A stretch of DNA of 5,880 bases. It comes from CAYGTS01 sp964352905 (GTDB lineage: Bacteria > Pseudomonadota > Gammaproteobacteria > JAHCLG01). Made by a program: the position numbers and the translations under genes. The DNA is taken from assembly GCA_964352905.1 (NCBI GenBank), contig CAYGTS010000149.1:1-5880 (forward strand). Direction: 5' to 3'. Shown here one piece after another: positions 1 through 5,880 of this stretch. The notes under the pieces were generated by a model. That model was not told the origin of the DNA. It was given only the letters and a program-made list of their open reading frames with translations, and searched no databases. Numbering within the stretch: position 1 is the first letter of the stretch; each line of letters starts with the position of its first letter.

Positions 1-126
1 AATCAGGCATTACGGCGGGAATCGCTGTTTGCTTGGCCAGTAATTTCGCTGTAGCTGGGAACAGCCAAGAACGGCTTCAAATCTGGCCGTTCTTGAGTAA
101 ATCAACATGACGCAGGGAGTGGCTGT
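1..126. other. Non-coding flank with higher GC
   Basis: No gene is visible here. By hand count 60 of the first 120 bases are G or C, against 34 of 120 at 4861-4980. It contains the 66-95 hairpin, a small stem GCTG-GGAA-CAGC (54-65), and an imperfect direct repeat: positions 1-35 resemble 99-133, including GCTGTTTGCTTG against GCTGTTTACTTG. The sequence looks like an intergenic repeat or the remains of another region. Confidence 0.5.
66..95 (-). terminator. Hairpin downstream of the 758-residue gene, possible terminator
   Basis: A perfect 10-bp inverted repeat, CAAGAACGGC (66-75) and GCCGTTCTTG (86-95), encloses a 10-nt loop. It begins 31 nt after the stop codon at 127, a suitable place for a terminator. 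No T tract follows it on either strand, so an intrinsic terminator is uncertain. It could instead be part of a dispersed intergenic repeat. Confidence 0.4.
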
Positions 127-2403
127 TTACTTGTTTCCGTGCGAAGGTGTCTTTGTGGGGGTACCCTTATTTTCCTCCTGTGACGGCAGCCGCTTATGAC
201 CAGAATACTTGTGCGAGGATGGGGGTGGAAACATATTAGAACTACTAGAACTACTAGAACTACTAGAACTACTAGGACCACTAGGACTTAAAATTTCAGC
301 ACTTTCTTCTTCATCGCTTTCTTCTTCATAGCTATCAGCTGCAGCTGCAGCTGCTTGCACTTGCGCTTCCGCTTCCGCCTTTATTTCTGAATAATCTTCA
401 ACAGTAAAACTTTCTTTATTACTTTCTTTATTAAAATACTTATAAGGATATTGCTGTACTAGTTCTTCTATGCTCTCTGCAAGAGTTTTGTCTAATTGCT
501 GCTGTTCATGTATTGCAAAGAAACTTAGCATATTAAATAAAGTGTTAATATGCTCACAGTTTGCAGGAAGCCTAATAACTTTTTGTAAAATAGCTTTTTT
601 GGCGGCTAAAAGATTTTCTGCTGTTTGTTCAGCCTGAATTGCACTAATCTGCTTATATAAGGATGGCTCTTTTTTTAAAGTTTCTTTCATTTGAACAAAA
701 ACACTGCCGCATAATGCATCTATAAAAGAAGCAGAGGATTGGTAGTTATGAGCAAATTCAATATAACTACCTGCAGTGATACCATAATCCAGTATTTCTG
801 GGTGTTCCAAAAATGCTAACGCATAAGGTGTGTATAATTCAGTTAGCTTGCTAAAAGCTTTACCAGATTCATTAAAAAGCACTCGCAGCCTAATTAGATT
901 AAATAACTCTGCAGTATAGGGGCAATTGTTAGGGGGTCGCGTAAAAACTTGATTTACAAGTTGTTCTTTTCTATTCTCATCTGCAATTTGTAATTCAGCG
1001 CTAGTTACATTTTCAAGATTTTTAAAATTTCTATCTACCACATTAAGCATGCTAGCAAAAAAAGCCGTTTTAAATTCAAGCGGTGTTTGAAAACGGGAAA
1101 AGCATTTGTTTATAAAAGTTTTATAATCTTCTTTTTCCATAAAGTAGTCATAAATTTGCGAGTGTTCTATAAGAGGTTTTACTACTGATTGCTCTAATTT
1201 TTCTAATTCTCCTGGTTGCAATGGTTCTAATTGCTTTAATGCTTCTGTTGGCAATAATAATGGTTCTACTTGCATTCGTTGTAATGCGTGCTTTTCTGAA
1301 TCATCAAACAGTTTTTTATAATGTAAGTTAGCACGAATGATATTAAACAATGTGTTAATGCAATACTCATTTTCAGATACAGTGGGCAGTACCTGTTTAA
1401 TTAATTGTTTTTTTTCTTCAAATGTTAAGGTTGGCGCCATTATGCTTGAATAAAATTGATTATCATTGTTGTTAGTTTCCAAATATTCATGAACAGCTGG
1501 CATAATCGTTTGGCGTAACTTTTCTGCAAAGTAACTACCCTTGCTATTTAAAAAAGCCTTGCAAAAAGCACTATTAAAATTAAACAAGAAAAATAACGGG
1601 TATTCTAGAAAAGTAATTAATAATTTCTTTTTGTCATTAACATCACTAGCTTCAAATAGTGTTTGCATGGCTGTGTAGCAAAGATAATATTGTTCTATAT
1701 TTTCAATCATGTTAACCATATTTTCTAAGAAAACACTTATTACTTTATCATCAGTAGAATCAAAAATATTTTTATTTTCAGCGTTAAACTTCTCAAGCAA
1801 AGCTAAATGATCTGTAAATTTTAGATTCTCTCTCTCAAGCGTTAAAAAGGTATTATGAATGTTAGTGAGCTGCGCTGTTATTTCTGGGTTAGCACTGGTT
1901 ATTAACAGCCGTGATTGAACATGTAGAAAATTAACTATTTCAGCTATGTTGGCTAGCATTGCATGGTTGTTGCCCTGAAGCAGCGTAATTAAAGCCGCAA
2001 AAATTTTCATATTCGTGTTATTATTTAATATTATTGACTTATTTTTTAAGTTAGGAGTTTGATAGGCTTCAAATCGATACAGGTTCTGCATTATGTTGTA
2101 AATCTGGTTACAAGATTCTGGGTTGCTACAATATAATTTTAAGTAATTAAAACATTCTTGGAATCCATCTGCTGTCTTAAGATTTGCCAGTATTTTAAGA
2201 CAGGTAAAAAGAGAATCATTCTCTTGTAGCTCAATTTTTATTTCAGTTTCAGTACAAATTCCAGCACTTGCAGAGTAACGTGATGAAAAAGATGAATAAA
2301 ACGCTTGCATCTTAGCCTGGTTAAGAATAAACACTAAATGGTCATTTTCGCAAGTCATGCTGTTATCATTAGAAATGCTCTTACGTAGAATAATAAATGG
2401 CAT
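127..2403 (-). CDS. Large helical-repeat protein with charged poly-Ser tail, intact paralog of the upstream split gene
   Basis: I do not recognise a named family. The 758-residue product starts MPFIILR and has no signal peptide or clear membrane span. Residues 1-300 form a domain shared with the 4819-5793 ORF (YLKLYCSNPESC near 88-98; a matching FAEKLRQTI near 292-300). A degenerate helical repeat follows, with cores near 334-366, 482-510 and 605-631. Their common pattern is a KK/AL pair, a (V/I)NQV-like helix, often P-x-x-C-x-x-T, then LFNxIRL. Segments such as FLEHPEILDYGI (531-542) lie between cores. The last 85 residues are low complexity: AEAEA/poly-Ala, Glu/Asp-rich 692-703, twelve serines 711-722, then a Pro/Lys/His-rich end. 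The ATG is well supported by an AGAGAGGA ribosome binding site and by the matching start of the paralog. It probably has its own promoter. Glu-rich C-terminal tails are known on some Legionella Dot/Icm effectors, so a secreted effector is possible but unproven. The coding call is firm; the function is unknown. Confidence 0.93.
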   Translation of the reverse strand: MPFIILRKSISNDNSMTCENDHLVFILNQAKMQAFYSSFSSRYSASAGICTETEIKIELQENDSLFTCLKILANLKTADGFQECFNYLKLYCSNPESCNQIYNIMQNLYRFEAYQTPNLKNKSIILNNNTNMKIFAALITLLQGNNHAMLANIAEIVNFLHVQSRLLITSANPEITAQLTNIHNTFLTLERENLKFTDHLALLEKFNAENKNIFDSTDDKVISVFLENMVNMIENIEQYYLCYTAMQTLFEASDVNDKKKLLITFLEYPLFFLFNFNSAFCKAFLNSKGSYFAEKLRQTIMPAVHEYLETNNNDNQFYSSIMAPTLTFEEKKQLIKQVLPTVSENEYCINTLFNIIRANLHYKKLFDDSEKHALQRMQVEPLLLPTEALKQLEPLQPGELEKLEQSVVKPLIEHSQIYDYFMEKEDYKTFINKCFSRFQTPLEFKTAFFASMLNVVDRNFKNLENVTSAELQIADENRKEQLVNQVFTRPPNNCPYTAELFNLIRLRVLFNESGKAFSKLTELYTPYALAFLEHPEILDYGITAGSYIEFAHNYQSSASFIDALCGSVFVQMKETLKKEPSLYKQISAIQAEQTAENLLAAKKAILQKVIRLPANCEHINTLFNMLSFFAIHEQQQLDKTLAESIEELVQQYPYKYFNKESNKESFTVEDYSEIKAEAEAQVQAAAAAADSYEEESDEEESAEILSPSGPSSSSSSSSSSSSNMFPPPSSHKYSGHKRLPSQEENKGTPTKTPSHGNK
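238..282. repeat. 9-bp tandem repeat encoding poly-serine
   Basis: Four perfect copies of AGAACTACT (238-273) are followed by a degenerate copy AGGACCACT (274-282). On the coding strand the perfect copies give twelve serine codons as AGT AGT TCT triplets, producing the Ser run at residues 711-722. Gain or loss of a unit changes the protein by three residues without breaking the frame. Confidence 0.9.
337..354. repeat. 6-bp tandem repeat encoding poly-alanine
   Basis: Three copies of AGCTGC encode six alanines (residues 684-689) as alternating GCA and GCT codons, just before the acidic stretch of the tail. Confidence 0.8.
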
Positions 2404-2407
2404 AATT

Positions 2408-2415
2408 TCCTCTCT
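2408..2415 (-). promoter_or_regulatory. Ribosome binding site of the 758-residue gene
   Basis: The minus strand reads AGAGAGGA, then AATT, then ATG. This purine-rich Shine-Dalgarno sequence at close spacing fixes the start at 2403. It belongs to a 15-nt leader block shared with the upstream paralog. Confidence 0.7.
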
Positions 2416-2470
2416 TTTTGTTCTAGTTGGTTTTATGGGAATGCAAAATTTGGTTTAATGAAACCGCTTT

Positions 2471-2499
2471 ATTATATAGTCAGTTAAGGCTAAGAGCAA
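2471..2499 (-). promoter_or_regulatory. Candidate sigma-70 promoter of the 758-residue gene
   Basis: On the minus strand TTGCTC (2494-2499) and a perfect TATAAT (2471-2476) are separated by 17 nt. Transcription would start near 2463-2466, giving a leader of about 60 nt before the ATG at 2403. The -10 element is strong and the -35 matches the consensus only in TTG. It lies wholly in the 125-bp gap after the stop of the upstream gene, so the downstream gene can probably be transcribed on its own. Confidence 0.6.
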
Positions 2500-2520
2500 T
2501 TGATAAATCGCGCTCTAAGC
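2489..2520. repeat. Imperfect inverted repeat in the intergenic region
   Basis: GCTAAGAGC (2489-2497) and GCTCTAAGC (2512-2520) are inverted arms with one mismatch in nine and a 14-nt spacer. It starts 8 nt after the stop of the upstream gene and overlaps the candidate -35 element of the next. It could be a weak terminator (no T tract follows), an operator, or chance. Confidence 0.35.
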
Positions 2521-2528
2521 AGCCTGTA

Positions 2529-4814
2529 TTATCTATTACGAGGTTTCTTGTTAGAATTTTCCATATTATTTTCCCCGTCATCACTTTCTGAAGGATTTTC
2601 AGGTTCAGGTTCAGGTTCAGGTTCAAATTCATCTTCATCTTCATCTTCATCTTCATTTTCATGTAGTGAAGGCTCGTTGCGAAAAAAATAATGAGGGTTA
2701 CTAGAATGACTAGAACCAGAAGTTAAAGAGGGTGGTTGAGAAATCTTGGCGGCTGTTTCTATTGCAGTAAATATTTTCGCAATGATCTCTTGCTCTGGCA
2801 GTATTGGCACATAGATCAACTCTTTAATAATAGCAATTTTTGCTGCAGGTGTTGTAGCTTGTAAAATCTTTGTATCGATAGGAGATTGATAGCGTCTTGC
2901 TGATTGTATTAATGGCAAAAAATACGTAACTAAACTTTGCGTAACATCATGTGTGTTATATAAATTATGAGCAAAGTTGAATAATAAGTCTTCACTAAAT
3001 ACATAGCGTAACATAGCAGGATCATGCTGTGATATAATTTGTTGCATGACTTTTATTTTTATTGCCTTAAACAGCGTACTAATGCCTAAATTTTCATACC
3101 TTGAATATGTTGGTTCTATTTCTATCCCAATTAGTTCTTTAACAAGCGCTTTTTCTTCTTGAATGCTTTTAGCCGAAATCAGTTTAGTGCATAAGTTGTT
3201 AGGTTCGTTTGTTGTTAAGGCTTGTAATATTTTTTGCGAGAAACAGTTCATTAGACTTTGTGACACATCATTGTTGTTGCATAAATGAGTAGCAAATTCT
3301 TGGAAGGTTGCTTTTGGAAATAGATTTCCATAGTATAGAATATAAGGATGCTTTACCGTAGCTTGCCCAACTTTTATATAAGCATCATTATTTGTATCAC
3401 CTAATAATTCACGCAGCTTTATATCAATTTTTATAAGCTCATACAGCTTTGAAAAAATAGCATAATTATCGCTATAAAATGTTGTAATAACTTTTGCTAC
3501 AATGACTTTTATATCTTTAGGGCCAGTGCGTACGTCATTTTTTATTTTATTATATAAAGAGGCGTTACTTTCTCTAATCTGACTTAGCTTGTTGCTAATT
3601 TGTGGGTAAATGCTTAAAAGTATAGTTTCTTCAATAATAAAATGAGTTTCCTCAAGTGAAAGCGCTAATCTGTGATAGCTTTCTTGAGTAAAGCCATATT
3701 TAAAGATGATGGGTGTATACAAAAAATTGTTAACTAATTTAGCAACTTCATATTTAGAACTATCAAGTGTTTGTACGAAAATGCTGAACTTCATTAAGTT
3801 AAACAGTAGCGTAGTATGTGGGCAGTCTGCAGGTGTTGCTATAACTTTTTTTATAGCAGCTTTTCTCTTTTTATCAGTAACCGCTGTTTGAATTTCTTGA
3901 ACCAAATTTGGATTTTGTTTTAATGTATCATTGATTTGTTTAAAAAGACTGATACATAATTTATTAGCGAAGTGTTTATCAATATTATTTTCTAGTTTAA
4001 TAATTTTATTAGAATCTATTTTAGTAAAAGTGGTATAGCTCTCTACATTAATGCCATAATCAAGAATTTTTGGTTGTTCTAAAAACGCTAAGGAATCTTC
4101 GTCTTTAGGAATTGCCTGATTACCAAAAACAGCTTGCAACCTAAGCAGGTTAAATAATTCTACAGTATAAGGGCAATCCATAGGTAGATTAAAAACTTGA
4201 TTTACAAGTGCTTTTTTTTGTTCATCAGTTGTGGCTGCTAGAATTTGATTAGCATTAAATTTTTGGTTTTTAAATGCGCTTAATACATGATCAAACAGAC
4301 TTAAACATAAAGCCCTAATAAACGAATAACTACTTGAAGACGATATACTTATATTTCCATATTTATATAAAAAGATTCGAGCATATTTCACAAAGACTTG
4401 GTATGCAGTATCGCCTAAGTGATAGTCATAAACTTCTGAATGTAGAATAAGTATCAATGCGGCACTATCCTGCAAATTCGTGAGTTTTTTACTTTGTTCA
4501 CTGTGTCCAGTTTCATCTAAAAGAGTTTGCATGTGTGCTATTTCGGCTAAAGAAAATTCAACGTTCTTAATATAGTGCTCCTGATCAGAAGGCTGATGCG
4601 AAAGCAACTGAATTTTCCAGGGTAGGTTGGTGGAAGCATTTTTAGACGCACGTTGTAAAATTTTCAAGTCTCTTTCATTAAAATTTACGAGTATTAAATC
4701 TTTTTTAAAGAAAGATTCATAATGCATTTCAGCTCTAATAATTTTAAATAAAGTGTTAATATGTTTTTGATGGTTAATATTATTCAAGTTAAGTTTTTCA
4801 ACATCAGGTAGCAC
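2529..4814 (-). CDS. C-terminal part of a frameshifted helical-repeat protein with acidic ED/EP tail
   Basis: This 761-residue ORF is best read as the second part of the gene that begins at 5793. Its only apparent start is a GTG (4812-4814) without a convincing ribosome binding site. The same frame stays open further upstream through the A tract, where it encodes KKELISK, matching KKQLIKQ of the 758-residue paralog. Residues 17-36 (KHINTLFKIIRAEMHYESFF) match CINTLFNIIRANLHYKKLF of the paralog. Further repeat cores lie near residues 202-230, 319-347, 437-471, 556-592 and 661-691, spaced about 105-119 residues. Cores 2 and 3 carry the P-x-D-C-P-x-T signature before LFNL; cores 4-6 are diverged. 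Segments such as FLEQPKILDYGI (244-255) sit between cores. The tail has ED repeats (721-729), EP repeats (731-738) and a basic end KKPRNR. Function is unknown. It may be translated only if the frameshift is bypassed, or by weak reinitiation from the stop 4 nt upstream. Confidence 0.85.
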   Translation of the reverse strand: MLPDVEKLNLNNINHQKHINTLFKIIRAEMHYESFFKKDLILVNFNERDLKILQRASKNASTNLPWKIQLLSHQPSDQEHYIKNVEFSLAEIAHMQTLLDETGHSEQSKKLTNLQDSAALILILHSEVYDYHLGDTAYQVFVKYARIFLYKYGNISISSSSSYSFIRALCLSLFDHVLSAFKNQKFNANQILAATTDEQKKALVNQVFNLPMDCPYTVELFNLLRLQAVFGNQAIPKDEDSLAFLEQPKILDYGINVESYTTFTKIDSNKIIKLENNIDKHFANKLCISLFKQINDTLKQNPNLVQEIQTAVTDKKRKAAIKKVIATPADCPHTTLLFNLMKFSIFVQTLDSSKYEVAKLVNNFLYTPIIFKYGFTQESYHRLALSLEETHFIIEETILLSIYPQISNKLSQIRESNASLYNKIKNDVRTGPKDIKVIVAKVITTFYSDNYAIFSKLYELIKIDIKLRELLGDTNNDAYIKVGQATVKHPYILYYGNLFPKATFQEFATHLCNNNDVSQSLMNCFSQKILQALTTNEPNNLCTKLISAKSIQEEKALVKELIGIEIEPTYSRYENLGISTLFKAIKIKVMQQIISQHDPAMLRYVFSEDLLFNFAHNLYNTHDVTQSLVTYFLPLIQSARRYQSPIDTKILQATTPAAKIAIIKELIYVPILPEQEIIAKIFTAIETAAKISQPPSLTSGSSHSSNPHYFFRNEPSLHENEDEDEDEDEFEPEPEPEPENPSESDDGENNMENSNKKPRNR
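2601..2624. repeat. 6-bp tandem repeat encoding Glu-Pro
   Basis: Four perfect copies of AGGTTC encode the EPEPEPEP run (residues 731-738 of the 761-residue ORF). The period is a multiple of three, so length changes preserve the frame. It lies 6 bp from the Glu-Asp repeat. Confidence 0.9.
2631..2654. repeat. 6-bp tandem repeat encoding Glu-Asp
   Basis: Four perfect copies of ATCTTC encode the alternating ED run (residues 721-728 of the 761-residue ORF). A diverged flanking unit (ATTTTC, 2655-2660) suggests the array was once longer. Confidence 0.9.
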
Positions 4815-4818
4815 TTTA

Positions 4819-5793
4819 CTAATAAGCTCTTTTTTTTTGCGAATAAGATAATTCAGAGTTTGTATGTTTGATTACACTATCGTAAAAAAAAGATTTTTGA
4901 TCGCCTGGTATTAAATTTAAATTTTCCCTAATCGTTGCTAGAATAGTTTGTCGTAAACTTTCTACAAAGTTGTGATTTGAAATTGTAATAAATTTTTTAA
5001 AAAGTTCATCGTTAAGTTGGAGTTGAAAGAACTCTACATGATCAAGGAAAATTGAAAGTAATTTTTCGTTACCATTATAGTCCTTTAGTTTTTCTTGTAA
5101 GATTAAATAGGATTCATAATAAACATCTAATTTTTCAATAATTACATGAGGAAAATATTCTGTATAGTGAATCTTAAGATTTCCTAAAATTTCATTTTTA
5201 GAATTAAGAAAAATAAAGATTTCATTTATTTTTCTTAGTTTTTCACATGCAGTATCAGGGGCATCTGAGTATAATTTTGTTAAGCTGTAAAAAAATTCCT
5301 TATAACAGTTTTCAAAAGCAAACTGACTACATCTTACAGCTAGTGATGGGAGAATATTCTTAAGGTTTTTTATTACTTCTATACTTTGATCGCAATATTC
5401 TTTGTTTGCATAATATACTTTCAGATAATAAAAAAGCAGGAAATATTCATACGTATAAGAATCTATATCTGATTTGAAATGTTGCAAACTTGTATACTCG
5501 TGACAAAATGGGATAGTGAATATTGAAAGAAAAGAGCAAGCTATTTGTTGAAAATCAGCTAAGTTTTTTTCTTTAATAATTGAAAGAATGAGAGTAGTAG
5601 CAAAGTAACTTTCTGCAAATGAAACTTTTATTTCTTTTTCAGTGTAATCAGTTAGGGTTAAATTGATTTTGAGTTTCTGCAGTATCTTATAAACTTCTTG
5701 CATATCTACAGCTTTAATATTCAAGATCAAAGTATCATCTTCATAAGTTGCGCTATTATTAGAATCGCTTTCCCGTAAAATTATTGATGGCAT
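4819..5793 (-). CDS. N-terminal part of the frameshifted helical-repeat protein
   Basis: The 324-residue ORF begins MPSIILRESDSNN, parallel to MPFIILRKSISND of the paralog at 2403. Further matches run along its length: YLKVYYANKEYC (123-134) against YLKLYCSNPESC, and NFVESLRQTI (275-284) against YFAEKLRQTI. The paralog continues for 450 more residues, but here the match stops at SQKK (residues 318-321). Only RAY follows before the TAG stop, exactly at a nine-A tract. The fragment therefore ends inside the first repeat unit and is probably not a natural protein end. It is rich in Phe, Tyr, Leu and Lys, looks mostly helical after an N-terminal segment that may be beta-rich, and has no signal peptide or recognised motif. 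The ATG is supported by the AGAGAG box 4 nt upstream and by the conserved start. Function is unknown. Confidence 0.87.
   Translation of the reverse strand: MPSIILRESDSNNSATYEDDTLILNIKAVDMQEVYKILQKLKINLTLTDYTEKEIKVSFAESYFATTLILSIIKEKNLADFQQIACSFLSIFTIPFCHEYTSLQHFKSDIDSYTYEYFLLFYYLKVYYANKEYCDQSIEVIKNLKNILPSLAVRCSQFAFENCYKEFFYSLTKLYSDAPDTACEKLRKINEIFIFLNSKNEILGNLKIHYTEYFPHVIIEKLDVYYESYLILQEKLKDYNGNEKLLSIFLDHVEFFQLQLNDELFKKFITISNHNFVESLRQTILATIRENLNLIPGDQKSFFYDSVIKHTNSELSYSQKKRAY
4830..4838 (-). other. Nine-A homopolymer, site of the frameshift
   Basis: On the minus strand the context is C followed by nine A and then GAGCTT. In the first ORF it reads CAA AAA AAA AGA GCT TAT TAG. The downstream frame requires GAG directly after an A triplet. 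Restoring the frame needs one A fewer (or two more) in DNA or transcript, or a +1 or -2 ribosomal shift. A simple -1 shift would not enter the downstream frame. Homopolymers of this length are known sites of polymerase slippage and of sequencing errors. Confidence 0.9.
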
Positions 5794-5797
5794 TGTT

Positions 5798-5803
5798 CTC
5801 TCT
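5798..5803 (-). promoter_or_regulatory. Ribosome binding site of the split gene
   Basis: The minus strand reads AGAGAG, then AACA, then ATG. It is weaker than the paralog's AGAGAGGA but sits in the same conserved leader block and supports the start at 5793. Confidence 0.55.
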
Positions 5804-5823
5804 TTTTATTCTTGTTTAAAAAA

Positions 5824-5852
5824 ATTGTAACTATTCACCCTGTAGAGGGGAA
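5824..5852 (-). promoter_or_regulatory. Weak promoter candidate of the split gene
   Basis: On the minus strand TACAAT (5824-5829) is a five-of-six match to the -10 consensus. The hexamer 17 nt upstream, TTCCCC (5847-5852), is a poor -35 element. The position, about 30 nt before the start codon, is plausible. The real promoter could instead lie beyond the window edge. Confidence 0.3.
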
Positions 5853-5880
5853 CGTCCATATTTGGGCTAAAAACGGCGAA

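Larger units (their letters stand above)
2529..5793 (-). pseudogene. Composite gene split by +1 nt in a poly-A tract; 1087-residue product if restored
   Basis: The two ORFs at 4819-5793 and 2529-4814 form one gene. The span is 3265 nt; dropping one base gives 3264 nt, exactly 1088 codons including the stop. With eight instead of nine A residues the junction reads SQKKELISKVLPDVEK, which aligns with EEKKQLIKQVLPTVSE of the paralog (residues 329-344). Apart from this single base the gene has no internal stop, and its repeats and tail are well preserved. That argues for a recent lesion, a sequencing error, or a frameshift that is tolerated or bypassed. It is labelled pseudogene only because the frame is broken as given. 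Confidence 0.8.

Noticed and set aside
238..282. CRISPR-like array
   Set aside because: The 9-bp units are contiguous without spacers and encode in-frame serines.
2477..2500. PmrA-type regulatory box near the TTAG/TTAA motifs
   Set aside because: Half-site sequence and spacing do not fit the known direct repeat; the match is no better than chance in AT-rich DNA.
2480..2662. Minus-strand 60-residue ORF beginning with alternating MK and NL repeats
   Set aside because: It is the out-of-frame reading of the ED/EP hexanucleotide arrays at the end of the larger gene.
2500..2691. Plus-strand 63-residue ORF with poly-Ser/Gly-Ser
   Set aside because: Antisense reading of the same tandem arrays; no ribosome binding site and no independent support.
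3706..3891. Plus-strand 61-residue ORF with a hydrophobic end
   Set aside because: Antisense to a conserved repeat unit of the large gene; its hydrophobic stretch is the complement of ordinary codons there.
4812..4838. Independent translation of the downstream ORF from GTG, or a classic -1 frameshift at the A tract
   Set aside because: The GTG has no good ribosome binding site and lies inside sequence that aligns with the interior of the paralog. The frame change needed is +1 or -2, so a dnaX-type -1 slip would not work.

Overview
This AT-rich window holds one coherent locus, read entirely on the minus strand: two large, related, predicted helical proteins of a family I cannot name. No enzyme motif, signal peptide or obvious membrane segment is visible. 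Both proteins end in long low-complexity, strongly charged tails (Glu/Asp, Glu-Pro, poly-Ser, Lys/Arg) encoded by short in-frame tandem repeats. This style, together with the AT-rich coding DNA and bacterial ribosome binding sites, resembles large accessory proteins or effectors of host-associated bacteria, for example Legionellales/Coxiellaceae-like gammaproteobacteria. That placement is inference; no gene here fixes the taxonomy.

Layout in transcription order. 5794-5880: leader and weak promoter candidate. 4819-5793: a 324-residue ORF. 2529-4814: a 761-residue ORF starting 4 nt after the previous stop. 2404-2528: intergenic region with a good promoter candidate. 127-2403: a 758-residue ORF. 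1-126: non-coding flank with a 10-bp hairpin, and about 50% GC against roughly 28% in a sampled coding stretch.

The central observation is that the first two ORFs are almost certainly one gene broken by a single extra A in a nine-A tract (T9 on the plus strand, 4830-4838). Removing one A joins them into a 1087-residue protein whose sequence across the junction continues the alignment with the intact 758-residue paralog. The paralog carries an in-frame eight-A tract at the same codons. The break could be a sequencing error, a pseudogene mutation, a phase-variable switch, or a site rescued by transcriptional slippage.

Both full-length proteins share a plan: an N-terminal domain of about 300 residues beginning MPxIILR, then a degenerate helical repeat of roughly 105-125 residues (six copies in the broken gene, three in the intact one), then a fast-changing charged tail. 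They look like products of a tandem duplication followed by gain or loss of repeat units. Whether they work together cannot be told from the sequence.
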